DNA of 64,000 bases, taken from the NCBI GenBank assembly GCA_033439255.1, contig CM065885.1:2356001-2420000 (forward strand), given 5' to 3'. The notes beneath the pieces are model-generated. The model saw only the letters and a program-made list of their open reading frames with translations. It searched no databases and had not been told where the DNA came from. The position numbers and the translations under genes were made by a program. Shown in pieces: positions 11,250 through 24,898 of this stretch. Each line of letters starts with the position of its first letter. Position 1 is the stretch's first letter. This DNA is from Hericium rajendrae (lineage: Eukaryota; Basidiomycota; Agaricomycetes; Russulales; Hericiaceae).

Positions 11250-11251
11250 TA

Positions 11252-11894
11252 TATGTGACCACTTGATGCCTTTGTCTGTAATGCTTCTGGAGTATGTTTT
11301 AATAGCTTGTGAATTACTGTGTAGCTGCAGGTACTTATGATGCCGAGCCCTTCGGATAACGCGAAAGACACGCTATTTGGTGTCGACAAGACCTATCCCA
11401 AGAAATTTACCCACAGCATACATATGTAAAATCGACGCGTTTCATTATTGATTTCTACAAGCTTGTGCTGGAATTCCACGTGGAAATTATGTTGTCCGCC
11501 AGACGATGCAATCTAACGTCTGTCTTATCCTGGTCTCCTCCCTTTCTGGTTATCCTCTCTCCTCTTACGGATGGAATCTGTTCTTAAATGATGTCATGAA
11601 TTCTTGCATTCTCTTATAAGCCGCACACTCACATTCTCCTCCTTCAATCTCTTTCCCCAATCTACTGCCTGTACCATGCATGTACCATGAGGTGGGTCTC
11701 GTTTGTCTCGCTGCCGTTTGTACAGGCATGATGCTCATACAATTGCCTGTCGCGTCCAGGGTCGCGTTCAAGCGGTCACGCGCAAGACTCACGTGCTGAG
11801 AAAGTTATGTCACGTTTCCCTAAATTTCAGAAATCGAAATGAATCCGTAGGCGCGACTTGTCACAGTTCACCACCTTGTCCGCTCTGGACGGCC
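11252..11894. other. Intergenic, upstream of mitochondrial EF-G
   Basis: No gene is supported. An in-frame extension upstream of the EF-G start exists from 11703, but it has no methionine codon at its head and no targeting-peptide character. Confidence 0.5.
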
Positions 11895-14757
<2,863 letters not shown>

Positions 14758-15568
14758 ATATGACGCATTGTACTTACTCGCATCTAGATTACCTTAGTAT
14801 TCATTGACTATTGCATGGAACTCACAACTTCTAGGCCGAGCAGGACTTCATGCTAGTGTTGCCGCGAGTTGCTTTGTCACAAATACAGATTACGATTACA
14901 AGGGTTTCCTTTCCAGGTGCGTTGAAGTACATTTGCCGCGATACCGTCATGGTTGCGTTTCACGGCGAACACAGGGAACTATCCGGGAGTTTTCAAGACT
15001 GACAGGCATCATCATCTATTATTAGGAAGTATCTAACCATCGGCGCAGCCTTGGGATCTGCTTCGGGACGCTTGTGGACACTTGTCTGATTCCTGCAAAT
15101 AGCGTATCTGTTTGGTGATATACGTCGACAGTCAGGGTGAACATGGACATTGCAGCAAATGGTCGCGTGCTTCCGTACTTATCCCGTACCAATCTTTCGT
15201 GATATGGTCTCAGAACTGTAAGAGCCCTACTCTCGTTTGGTCCGTTCTCCTTATCCTGATATACCATGCTATGCTCAGATGTCCCAGATGCGCCGGCGGG
15301 CATCTTCAGTTCATGATACACGCTTGCGGATCTCACGAGTGCGGGAACTGGCATTGCTTCTGAGGCTTTCGGGAGCATCATGCGCCCCCAGCTAGTGCTT
15401 TGCTGTGTAGGAGAAGATCGCGTCCATGTTTGTCTCCAGGATAAAATCGGCGCCGATGAGGCTGGAGGCGACGCATCCGATTCCTTGCTCTCCGCACTGC
15501 GTCGCATTGGCGTCGTCCAGAACGTCAGAAAACACCTCGAGCAACAGTTCACTTCGACCCGCTCGACG
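14758..15568. other. Intergenic between MEF1 and the DUF6533 gene
   Basis: No gene is supported. The end of the stretch (from about 15380) is open in the frame of the next gene and may be its 5' untranslated region. Confidence 0.5.
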
Positions 15569-17147
15569 ATGACCGCGATTCCGGAGGACTACGCTACGAT
15601 TCTGCGTAATATTCATGCCAAACAGTATCTCAGCGGTGCGTCCGCTATTCCTGTGCTCTCTACCCGGCCATTGACGCGAAAATCCGAACATACAGCGGCG
15701 GGCTTCGTTGCGTTGCTTTACGACCACCTGTTGACGCTCGATGACGAGGTGCGATATGTGTGGCCGGGCAAGATGAATGTTTCGAAAGCCTTGTTCCTGT
15801 TCAATCGGTATGTGGTGCCGATGATGATGGCAGTCGGCGCATATGGTGAGTGTATAGTAAAATGGTGGCAAGTGCGAGGCCCGAATTGTTCTGGGTGCAG
15901 ATTTCTCAGGTCTCTCGGGGGGGACATTGTCGGATACTGTGAGTGTGCCGCACGTTCATGTATGGTGCTATGTTTTTTAATGCCGCGTGCTAGTTGTCAG
16001 TCTGATGGACAGTTCCTTGTCAATGCAACCTTGCTAAGTTGCATGTCAAGCTGTAAAACGTGGTTCGCGATTGCGCTCTACCTAGGGACCCTCTGCCTCG
16101 CAAATGCAAATTGCACGTATACTTCTCGATACCACACGTTTAGTTGTACTGATTTCCAACAGTCGTAATACTCCTCCGCCTCTGGGTTCTGTGGGAACGC
16201 GCCCGGAAACTCGTCCTGTGGACCCTCGTTGGATTTATAGTGACGCATCTGGCGACCTTCGGCGTCGTAACCTTGATCGCCGTGCAGATACGATGTACGT
16301 GGTTCCTGGCGTATTTGGCATCAGGGTTTTATAATTTGCTCATGCATAACCTCTGCAGCGATAGTGCAGAATAATCCCACCTCGGAAAGTTGTGACGTCA
16401 CACATTACCCGATGCTGCGCCCAATGATGGCTGGGCTATGGACACCCGGTGTAAGTCTTCACGGCTCACTGTGGTTCACTGGACCTCACGATTTCTGCAT
16501 TTCAGATAATATTTGAGTGTATGATATTCGTGGCTACATGGCTGAACGCCATTGCCCGCCCACGAAGTGCCGATGAGCAGCTTAGCAAGTCGTTGTACAG
16601 GGACGGCTTCGCCCATTTCTTCGTACGTGTGATTGCTAGTTGACAGCGACCAGAATGAATGATTTGAGCCTTTTTCCAGGTCCTTCTAGGTGAGCCTATA
16701 TGATGATGTCTTCAATCTGTTTTCCTGATAAAGTGCGTTGCTGGACAGCACTGAGAGTGATGAATCTCGTGCTTGCAATTTCCGCCCCGGTAAGCATGTA
16801 ATCATCTTGGCCACGTTTGTTAGCGTGCTGACGGGTGACGGCTTTGCACCAGCTTTCGCTGACGTTACTCGGTCTCTAGTTAGCACTTTGCTTCCGCTCA
16901 GATAGCCATTATACTCTGCTGACAATCTCCGTTCAGCTTCGTCTTCTCGATGGCGAACATTACGTTCAGCAGACTTGTGCTGAACCTGCGCCGTCTTGCA
17001 TTTGAAGCCCAAGCCCACCATTCAGACTGCGCTTCCGATTGTAGTGAGTGGGGGGGTTACACGCAGACGAAGCTGGCGAGAACCTGTCGAAAGGATGACA
17101 GCCGTGGGCACATCGAGATGAGGGGGATCCGCGAGGAGAGCATGTGA
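15569..17147 (+). CDS. DUF6533-domain multi-pass membrane protein
   Basis: Exon 1 (15569-15845) codes for MTAIPEDYATILRNIHAKQ and then the DUF6533 core, with LLYDHLLTLDDEVRYVW and NRYVVPMMMAVGAY. Exon 2 (15901-15938) gives DFSGLSGGTLSDT. Later exons give VILLRLWVLWERARK followed by a membrane helix (near 16165-16285), LRPMMAGLWTPG, FECMIFVATWLNAIARPR, SKSLYRDGFAHFF and finally NITFSRLVLNLRRLAFEAQ. The stop is at 17145-17147. This order (DUF6533 near the N-terminus, then further helices, then a soluble tail) is that of a large basidiomycete family with seven-helix-like topology and no known function. Splicing between about 15939 and 16165 is uncertain; the joins I tried do not close cleanly, so one exon may be diverged or the copy may be decaying. 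Confidence 0.75.
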
Positions 17148-17385
17148 GGGCTTCTGTACTTGGGACATGGCAAAGTTACAGTAACTACCTTTATCAGTAT
17201 ACTAATGATGTATTCATGCTGACAAGGCAAGAGTAGTGCTACTGCGTGAGGGCAGCAATATTGAACAACACATGGCGATTTTGCGTACGGATTTACGATG
17301 TTGGGCATACTCGAGTATCGTGATGTGATACTTAGAATTCCTTATTTTCTTCGGTTATGAGATTTGGAAGGCAACATTGCTTCAA

Positions 17386-17471
17386 TCCGATATGGTGTAA
17401 CGGCTAACATTGCCGCCTTTCAAGCCCATACGCTGATCGCGGCAGCTCGGGGTTCGATTCCCCGTATCGGA
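17386..17471 (+). tRNA. tRNA-Glu (UUC) with a 15-nt intron
   Basis: The acceptor stem pairs TCCGATA (17386-17392) with TATCGGA (17465-17471). The D-arm holds TGGTGTAACGGCTA and the T-arm GGGGTTCGATTCCCC. The anticodon stem GCCGC/GCGGC encloses CTTTCAA, so the anticodon is TTC (17419-17421). A 15-nt intron (17424-17438) follows position 37, the canonical site in nuclear tRNA genes. The sequence matches fungal tRNA-Glu very closely. Confidence 0.95.
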
Positions 17472-18284
17472 ATGATGAAAGACCAAGATTCTTTTTTCCT
17501 TCACAGTGGGGAAATGTTGACGTTGCTAAGACGTCATCAGAATTCTGGGCACCATCCGGTATGCCATGGTATGTAGTCTATGGATTTGGGTCAGGATGGG
17601 AGCAATATTTCGACGAAATTAAAATCACAAGCGTCAACCCGCCGTCCGTGTTGTGCCCAAGAGCCAAAAGAAAAACGTACTTACTAACCATCATCGAGCA
17701 TATGGCGAGTGGATACGTGCGGAGAATCGTCCATGCACGAGGCATCATACAGAGGAGAGAATGCCTTCACTGCTGCTTACATCGATAAGTGTGGATGCAC
17801 ACGTGCCCGTTCAATTTATGAAGGACGGTACGTGGATATATGAAAATCGATCTTACAAAAAAGGGGATAAAAGTACAGAGTCCCAGAAAGATGTCCATGT
17901 ACGTGACCTTCACTGTGACGAGCTATCACTAGAAATGATTTCCATTTGGGCCTGACTATTGCCTCATCTAAACAGAAGAAAGGACAATGTTAGTGAGCAA
18001 GGGTAGTGGAAGTTTACATACTTCTTGGTCTGTGAAAGGTCCCAGGCGGACGCCACACATTTATTTAAGAAGGCCGAGGTCCAAGTCAGCGTCACGCGCG
18101 ATCCTATAACAATAGCTATGTCAACTTCTCAATCAGATTGCAGAGCTCCCTGTGCGCACCTGGAACGTCGCACAGAACGGGACGATGAGCTACGAGCCAG
18201 GACCCAGGCCACGGCACGACGGAATCCAGTCCTACGGACGGAATATATGAGAACGGCGTGTACGCAGGATTGAGAATGACGCGC
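17472..18284. other. No supported gene
   Basis: Between the tRNA and the end of the secreted-protein gene there are only short frames without domain or splice support. Confidence 0.45.
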
Positions 18285-19156
18285 TCACTCGCTACCAAAT
18301 TCATGTACGGTGACGTTGAGCTCCGGCTGTCCAGTGAGATTCAGGTCACCAAATGTGCTATTGTCAAGCAGAGTAACGTTGTCCCGAGCGAAGAAATTGA
18401 AGGCGCTATTGTTAAACCCAGTTCCGTTGCTCTGAACGAAGGCAGTACTGAAAGTGAGAGTTCAATAAAGTAATCGATACTTGGGAAATTATCCTTCTTA
18501 CGGGTCGAGTGAGCCGCCCAGTCCTTTGAGTCCAGAGCCAGTCAGATTAACTGGGGCACCGGTTGAGTTGCTCGTGTTATTTGAGGCACTAAAAGCCGAG
18601 CTGTGACGAGACAAATCAGACGACCACAAGCGCAACAGGACAATTCTGACGTACGAACTGAAAGCCGAACCCAGCGGAGCACCAGCTGCACTGGCGAGAT
18701 TGGTAGGCACGGAGGATGCGGGGCCGAGAAGGGACGTCAAACTGGCGGCGTCACTGAGAGCCGAAGCCCCGCCGCTACCAATCAAACTGGCAATGTCGGA
18801 AAATGCAGAGGCAGCAAGGGGTGTCGGAATAATAGGGCCACTGAGAGCCGAAGTCCCGCCACTAACAGTTACACTCACGGCGTCGGTGGGTGCGGAAATT
18901 TCGGAGAAAACAGAGGATGTCGGACTGATTGTGTCCAAGCTGGTCTCGCCTAAATCAATGCTAGTGTCGCTCGAAACATCTCCGGTCTGGAATTGAGATC
19001 TGCCATCAAGGTAGGTCAGAAGTTAAAAGGCGCCAAGAAAAAGGATGCATCCTACGCGGCTTGAAGACCGCCCCCGTTGCCGTTTCCGGAATCGACGGGC
19101 AATGCGGAGACAGTTGCGGCACAGCCGAACGCGAATGTGAAGGCAGCGAAACGCAT
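18285..19156 (-). CDS. Small secreted Ser/Asn-rich protein, unknown function
   Basis: Three exons on the minus strand: 19156-19056, 18999-18502 and 18447-18285. The introns are 56 and 54 bp with GTAGGA/GCAG and GTAAGA/TTTCAG ends, and the product is 253 residues. The start gives a clear secretion signal, MRFAAFTFAFGCAATVSALP, followed by a Gly/Asn linker. The middle is low in charge and rich in Ser, Ala, Thr and Leu with loose internal repeats (SGGTSALSG, GSGGASALSD). The C-terminal exon is Asn-rich with many N-glycosylation sequons (NNTSNST, NGTGFNNS, NVTLLDNSTF). It is probably secreted or cell-wall associated. I do not recognise a family. The two splice joins keep the frame exactly, which supports a real gene. 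Confidence 0.7.
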
Positions 19157-19692
19157 AGTAGAAGTATGAGCAAGAAACAAATGGAAGAAAATGCCTTCGA
19201 GGCTTCAATAGTAGACCGGCTGGAAATTTTAAAAGAGCTTGGGAACGCAGGAATTGTAGGCAACCGGTGCCAATGTGAGGCAACGAAGTGAGAACGCTCG
19301 TCTTATAAGCCTCACAAGAATAGGGACGACTGATAGCCTAGTTTGCCATAAATCACGGCAAGAATGAATCTCATCAACAAGCTCCATTTTGACAGACCTC
19401 ACTGAATACAGATGGAGAAAAACGGGTGACGAAAGGACCGCATCTCCTGCGGGTAACCACGGCGACTTGCCCCAAGACAGAATGTCGAAGCCTTGCTCTT
19501 GTGGTGTTATGGTCGTCAGCCTAGGCTACTCGGGGGTACGGCACGCCGAAGTGAATTGAAACCAAGTTGTGGATGCTTGGGGCACACGTTAAGTATTGTA
19601 TGCTGATATGCCTAGATCAAATTAATCTGCGTTTGGCGGTGACTTTGTTCAGCTGTGGACAGTGGCATAGCGAATAGGTACCTACCTGTACC

Positions 19693-21090
19693 CAGTGTTG
19701 TTACTGACCCGGGTTATAACTAATACGGTCATTTCGAGGTCAATTGATCCTGAATTGACCCCAAATGACCCGGGGTCAGAGCAGTCAAAAAGGTCAGAAT
19801 GTATTTTATGCCTGTAACTACCCTGCAAACAGCAGTCCGTCGTCTACGATCTTAGCTAGATGACCTACGGACCTCTCAGCATCAGTTGCGACTGACGTTG
19901 AGGTCGCAAGGCTGTCGCGACGTCGACGATTGGCGTCCACGTCCACTATAAGCGCCCACAATTTCGCTCGCTTGAGAGTCGAAAATGCGCGGGACCAGGC
20001 AACGTCGCAACCCTCGGCTGCTCCGAAAATCATGACCAGGGACTTCTATGTAATGAGCTATAAGTTATACTATAAGTGCCCTACGTGTTTCAACGCGCAC
20101 ACGACACGACGTTGTTCCAAATATTCTGCTCGTTCCGTGGCAGTGCGTGCCATTGGGAGCGCGGACGCTCGAGTTCGGTGGAGGTGATTTTTGCTCACCT
20201 CGATGCATAGCTGATTCTGTTTTTATTCTGTTTTTGTTTTACATCTGTGGACTATTGTCGTCCGTTGCTTGTCAGGTGGGAAGGGGGCTAAAGATGCGCA
20301 TAGCATGTGCTGGGCTCGTAAGTACGAGGGTCGGATACATAATCTTGGCTGAGCACGGGGCCCCACGAGCTGCATGTATTAATGCTTAGAGGGCTGTCAT
20401 ATGCCAGCATACATCGGACAATGCTATTAGTCCTTGCTCGGAGAGCAAGCACAGCCGACTCATAATAGTGTCAGGCACATCTGCAAATGTAAACATTGGA
20501 CTTTTATAGTAAAAATTTCCTTTTTTGCAATAGCCAAATATAACGTACGTTATTCCGATTACTCACCTTCCCGCTCTACTTACATCGCTCGCTCGCTAAC
20601 TCCCACCATTATTATCGACAGCAAGACTAACTCTCTCATCGTCGACATAGATAACGGCATGAATCGCAAAAACAAAAAAGACCGAAAATGCCAAACTCAA
20701 CCTCCCAAAAAATTGTTGCGTTATCTTTACTCGTACCATTACCTCCTCTCTCTTGTACTTGTACAGCTATCTCCTCTCTCTTTTATGAACAACTACTGTC
20801 GTATGAAACACCATGCCAATGCTACTGTATCTCGCGACGTGAGAAACTCCATACACTTCAGGCGGCCAATGCCTCCGAGCAAGTCTAGTCGCCAACGGCG
20901 ACCCTTCGAGTTGAGTAAGAGGCTTGAATGTGCCCGAACCATTGCGTCCAGGACCCTCCGCCGCTCTCTGACCTATCAGTGGGACTGACCCCACTGACCC
21001 CTCGAAATTCGGTCCCCGAATTGACTGACCGACTGACCGGTTATAACCCCGTCAAGTCAATTGGGTTTTGACAGGTCAGTAACAACACTG
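19693..21090. mobile_element. Non-autonomous hAT-like DNA transposon
   Basis: A 1,398-bp element with 17-bp perfect terminal inverted repeats: CAGTGTTGTTACTGACC at 19693-19709 and its reverse complement at 21074-21090. Both sides carry the same 8 bp, CCTGTACC (19685-19692 and 21091-21098). An 8-bp duplication and a CAGTG start are hallmarks of the hAT superfamily. Short TGACC-type repeats and a GGTTATAAC motif cluster within about 120 bp of each end, in opposite orientation, as expected for subterminal transposase sites. The interior has only short frames and no transposase (no zinc-finger BED or dimerisation domain seen), so it depends on an autonomous relative elsewhere. Confidence 0.85.
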
Positions 21091-21098
21091 CCTGTACC

Positions 21099-22036
21099 GA
21101 CTTGATGTGGAGAGCATTCAAGGTCCCTGGCAACATGGGATCTAGAGTCGGTGACCATGTAGACGCTGTGGCGTTGATGAGGCCACGATAATTGATGCCT
21201 GAGCGCGCGTGGTTCTAACTAGACAATCATGTTGGAGTATCGAAGCTTCTGAAGAAAGTAAATTTGTGACAGCTGATGCAAATATACTGCGAGTTCAAAG
21301 AGGTGTAATTGAACGAACAGAATTGATGGTACGACGCCGCTATATGTGAGATCGGCTTTTGCCGCATGGCAAGCTAAGTAATAGCCTGGCATCAGACAAT
21401 ACGTCGAACATAGCCCGCCGGCGTGGCGGACAGACGGCATGCACCCACCAGTAAGCACATCGAGATTATCTTGAGTAACCATTGATGAGGAAAACTGGAT
21501 GCAGCTGTTACTTGCCGTCGTGCAGCATTAATGTGGGATGAGACAAGTGAGGGACTTCGAAGCGCTGGCGCGCCAGTACGAGAGCGCGACTTGCCGAAGA
21601 TCGTCAATCGGTTCTCTTTACTCTCATCTGATTCGGAAAGTCAGCACGACTACAACGTGCTCGTCTGCTCGACGATCGGAGCGCAACCTCTACAAACGCA
21701 GACCGGTGGAACGACCAACTAACATTTCAGATGGAATCCACGGCATCAACCTCCCACCGGCATGCTCGGTGTATTCTAATTCAATTCGACCGCAACAAAA
21801 GCAGCAGAGCAGGGAACAATAAAACTATAACTGCGGGGCCCGTACTGTGACATGAAATATTCATGCATATGTGCCAATAAACACGTCATTATGTCTAAAA
21901 TACAGCAGACGGTGTGCACCGGCAGCCGTGCTTGATCCACTGCTTACTCTATCGCGCCCTTCCCCGCACGTCGCGGAGAGAACATGCGCTTGAAGCTTAG
22001 ACATAGCCCCGAGCGGCCGGAGATATAGATATCAGA
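21099..22036. other. No supported gene
   Basis: The flank between the hAT-like element and the transporter pseudogene. Only short unsupported frames are seen. Confidence 0.45.
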
Positions 22037-22039
22037 CCG

Positions 22040-22800
22040 CGGTCGCCATGGACGGCTCTCCTGGTTTCTCGAATTGCTTGTGCATTGCGCCCTCGAATTA
22101 CTTGTGCGCCTCCGCCGCGCGCGTCTGTTCGACGAGCTCCTTACGCGAAGAGAGAGAGAAACCCGGCGGTGCCCACTGGCGCGAGGTCCACGGCTTGCAT
22201 TTCAGGTCGTTGCATATCTGGTCGACAGTTTCGAGCGTGAGCCCAGAGGATAGGGAGAGGTACACGATGATCGCGCCTGCGAGATTGCACGCTGCACGGT
22301 GGGGGTCAGTCGCATAGATGGGAGAGGGAGATGGCCGCGATGAGGAAAGGGCGGACAGAGTCTGCGATGAAGGGCGTGAAGAAAGAAGGAAATAAGGAAG
22401 TATACTTATTCCGCGGCGGTCCCAACGAGGAACACAGCGGCCTGCAGCGGCCCGCATGCCACGCAGCCAGGCACAGACTAAAAAGGCGATGGGGAAGTTC
22501 CAGAGCCAGTCGACGCGGTCGCGAGTGAGCCTTGCTTCGCACGCGTGCTGATAGGGAACGTCTCACCTATGAGGATCCACAGGGGTCCACACGCCCCTAC
22601 AGCGCCGAAATTAGTGTCCTGCTCTCCAGTTGAGAAGTCCAGATGACATAGGCCCATGTCGTGGCGTAGCCGAGAATGAACAAGCAGGCGAAGACGACCA
22701 TGACTTCATTGTAGACGTGGCCAGAATCACTCACCGAAAGGCATTGACCAAAGCATGCAACGACAGCAGCGTGAACCAGAAAACCGTAGAATTGCAAACG
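22040..22800 (-). pseudogene. Truncated, decayed copy of the 3' part of the sugar transporter
   Basis: Minus-strand translation gives CNLAGAIIVYL, SSGLTLETVDQICND, KPWTSRQWAPPGF, LVEQTRAAEAHK and, further upstream, ACLFILGYATTWA. These match the C-terminal part of the intact transporter that begins about 100 bp further on. The last intron is recognisable. The N-terminal two thirds are absent and several frame breaks separate the matching pieces, with poor matches between 22480 and 22600. It is a tandem duplicate that has lost function. Confidence 0.85.
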
Positions 22801-22932
22801 TCATGTGGGGTCAGTACAATATTAGGATATGCGTGCGCCTGACAGCGCCATTAGCTATAAAATACAGTATACGGCGCCCGCGCGCGCCCGTATGCGATAC
22901 AACTGCTCGTTCGGCTCGTTCTCGGGTATCGT

Positions 22933-24898
22933 TTAGACTTTGGACGCCACGGACGACTCGCCGGCCTTCTCGAACTGCTCGTTCGTCGCGCTCGCGAGCG
23001 GCTTGTGCGCCTCCGCCGCGCGCGTCTGTTCGACGAGGTCCGTGCGGTTCTTGAAGCCGACCGGCGCCCATTGGCGCGAGGTCCATGGACGGCAATTGGG
23101 GTCGTTATACATCTGGTCGACGGACTCGAGCGTGAGCCCGGACGACTCGTAGAGGAAGAGGTAGACGATGACTGCGCCAGCCAAGTTACATGCTGCGGGG
23201 ACAAATACATCAGTCTGAAGGTCATGGTGCGATGAGGGAGACGACGCACAGGCAAAGACGTAGCCGTAGCGGAACTGAATCGCGTTCACGATGAAGGGCG
23301 TGAAGAATGCGAGGAGGAAGTTCCACAGCCAGTTGGATGCGGTCGCGAGCGCGCCCTGTTTCGCACGCGTGCTGGTGGGGAACGTCTCGCCGATGAGGAT
23401 CCAGATGCCCGGTGCCCACGTCATCGCGTAACCCAGAATGAAGAGGCATGCGGAGACGATCATGAGCTTGCCGATGCCCTTGTCCACCGAGGGGTCCTTC
23501 GCGGTGCCGGCAGACGCAAACACGAACAACCATGCAGCTTGCCAGAGACCGCCGACGATGAGCGGAATGCGACGTCCGAACTACGCATGTCGATCAGTCT
23601 GTGTTCGCGGACGCAGGAAGGAGAGCGCGCACCTTCTCCATGATGTAGAGACCGCCGAACGTGCACACAAAGTTGACCGCGCCGAGGATGATCTGCGTGA
23701 CGAACGAGTCATCGATGCCGACGGACTCGAAGACCGTCGCGCCATAGTAGAAGAAATAGTTCGCGCCAGTGAGCTGCTGGATGGACTGCAGCGTCATGCC
23801 GAGCAACGTGCGATACAGCATCTTGTGCTCGATCACGAAGCAGTCGAGCCACCCGCCCTGCTCGTTCTTCTCGTATTCGACGGCCGCGCGGATCTCCTCG
23901 ACCTCGCGCTGGATGATGTAGTTTTCGCCCGCGAGCTTCGAGTCCACGCCGCGCACCCGTGCGAGTGCCGCCTGCGCACCATCGAGCCTGCCATGGCGCG
24001 CGAGCCAGCGAGGGGACTCGGGCATGAACTGGATGCCGCCAGCGAGGATCGCAGGCCAGACGATGCCGATACCGATGACGATGCGCCAGGACTGGGCGCC
24101 GTCGAGGTCGCGCGTGCCAATGGAAATGCAGTACGCGACGAGGATGCCGAGCGTGATGAACAGCTGATAGGTGGCTGTGAGCGTGCCGCGGATCTGGGCG
24201 GGCGCGGTCTCAGCCTGGTACATGGGCACGGCCGCACTGAGCGCGCCAACACCGAAACCAGAAACGAGACGCCCGACGGCGACTTGTGCCCATACGTGGG
24301 TGGCCGTGATCTGGACAATGACGCCGACGACAAAGATCAAACACTCGGCCTGCATAGCCCGGCGACGACCAAGGAAATCAGCCGTCCTATTAAAAAGAGA
24401 AGCCTCAACTTGTCAGCAGGAATGTCGCATATAGAGCAAAAGTGACGTACGGGGCACCGATGAGCGCACCGATAAGAGTGCCGATAGAGAGCAGACCAAC
24501 AATAAGACCAGTCCGCACGTCTGAGAACCTGCAGCTCGAAGGGTCGTCAGGCGTGCTACATGTACCGAACCGGACTTTGAAGTCCTCCATCACGAGCAGG
24601 TCCGAGATCTGACCGGTATCGTACTACAGAGCATGCATGTCAACTCTACGCTCTCGGAGATATGAGAGAGTTCACATACACCGAAGATAAACTGTAGGCA
24701 CGAGGCGAAGGAATATCAAGTTAGCGAACAGTGGCATAAAACTTTGATTGATGTGATAGAACGCACTCCACCCATAGATGCCACAAGGGCAAGCATGATG
24801 GAGACATATCCAATGGGCACGCCTTGTCTGTTCGTCAGTGGTCAGCACGATTGAATTTTCCAACACATGACGGGCACATACACATGAAACAAAGGCAT
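22933..24898 (-). CDS. MFS hexose/sugar transporter
   Basis: Seven exons on the minus strand: 24898-24882, 24827-24767, 24691-24680, 24623-24451, 24386-23633, 23580-23250 and 23192-22933, giving 535 residues. The third exon is only 12 nt and codes for FIFG, completing the classic MGGFIFGYDTGQ of the first membrane helix. Other sugar-porter marks: FLGRRRA after helix 2, PMYQAETAPAQIRG, PESPRWLARHG after helix 6, QLTGANYFFYYG in helix 7, FGRRIPL after helix 8 and GETFPTSTRAKQGAL after helix 10. Twelve helices are expected, in the plasma membrane, importing monosaccharides with protons. The very short first exon (MPLFHV) rests on frame closure and a GTATGT donor and is the least sure part. A decayed duplicate lies directly downstream. 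Confidence 0.92.

Noticed and set aside
11703-11894. Upstream extension of the EF-G frame
   Set aside because: No ATG at its head; the internal methionine gives a proper mitochondrial presequence.
18116-18304. Fourth exon of the secreted-protein gene
   Set aside because: A GTGAGC donor exists at the stop codon, but no following exon closes well; the simple stop at 18285 is preferred.
23438-24445. 335-codon open frame on the plus strand
   Set aside because: Antisense to the sugar transporter, spans its introns and has no domain.
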